The notes beneath the pieces were generated by a model, which saw only the letters and a list, made by a program, of their open reading frames with translations, ran no database searches and was not told the origin of the DNA. A stretch of DNA of 64,000 nt, from positions 2,418,001-2,482,000 of the forward strand of contig NZ_CP017659.1 of NCBI RefSeq assembly GCF_015326965.1. Direction: 5' to 3'. This document shows positions 63,982 to 64,000 of the stretch, piece after piece. A program made the position numbers and the translations under genes. How positions within the stretch are numbered: position 1 is the first letter of the stretch; each line of letters begins with the position of its first letter. The DNA comes from Paenibacillus sp. JZ16. GTDB taxonomy: Bacteria > Bacillota > Bacilli > Paenibacillales > Paenibacillaceae.

Positions 63982-64000
63982 CGTATTTCTTTTTATATGG

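Noticed and set aside
1..64000. CRISPR arrays, tRNA or rRNA genes, intact transposase genes
   Set aside because: I found no regularly spaced repeats, no RNA-gene-like regions and no transposase motifs in any large frame.

Overview
The window looks like chromosome of a Paenibacillus-type member of the Bacillota. Supporting signs: strong GGAGG-type ribosome binding sites before most genes, TTG/GTG starts, LplA/LplB/YtcP-type sugar ABC transporters with large lipoprotein binding proteins, a membrane-anchored YesS/YesN-like AraC regulator, many one-component regulators, and cre-like AAAGCGCTT boxes before sugar operons. Genes lie on both strands. I see no rRNA, tRNA, CRISPR array or intact insertion sequence.

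Layout. 0-13.8 kb: a sugar ABC transporter operon, two secreted M60 (enhancin/mucinase-like) metalloproteases, and between them the threonine-degradation pair kbl-tdh with a frameshifted XRE-cupin regulator; an AraC regulator is divergent from the second protease. The second protease is also frameshifted near its 3' end. 13.8-19 kb: LysR regulator, an OmpR/HK two-component system, and a divergent membrane-anchored multicopper oxidase. 19-30 kb: tautomerase-like protein, a drug-resistance-like pair (UvrA2-type ATPase plus BmrA-like ABC exporter) divergent from an ABATE/CGNR regulator, alpha/beta hydrolase, double-MerR regulator, DUF4097 lipoprotein, and a quinone-oxidoreductase/LysR divergent pair. 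30-35 kb: glycerate kinase, GntP permease and CdaR regulator, followed by a short graveyard of gene remnants. 34.9-36.2 kb: TetR regulator and an HXXEE membrane protein that share an operator-like palindrome.

36.3-44.5 kb: a seven-gene operon resembling four-carbon acid sugar (threonate/erythronate) catabolism: OtnK-family kinase, GntR regulator, zinc dehydrogenase, three-part TRAP transporter and class II aldolase. A bicupin oxalate decarboxylase is divergent from it. Oxalate and L-threonate are the two products of ascorbate cleavage in plants, so I propose that this locus scavenges plant ascorbate breakdown products. 44.7-48.3 kb: MarR regulator plus MMPL exporter. 48.6-51.7 kb: a 1044-residue hybrid sensor with two different kinase modules. 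51.9-54.7 kb: O-methyltransferase, LysR, TetR, VOC protein. 54.9-61 kb: a second sugar ABC operon with its YesS-like regulator. 61.1-64 kb: HxlR/MFS divergent pair and a cupin with a glutamine-rich tail.

All functions come from motif reading and family knowledge; no database search was possible. Starts were chosen by ribosome-binding-site position and by leaving out N-terminal extensions that run into upstream sequence.
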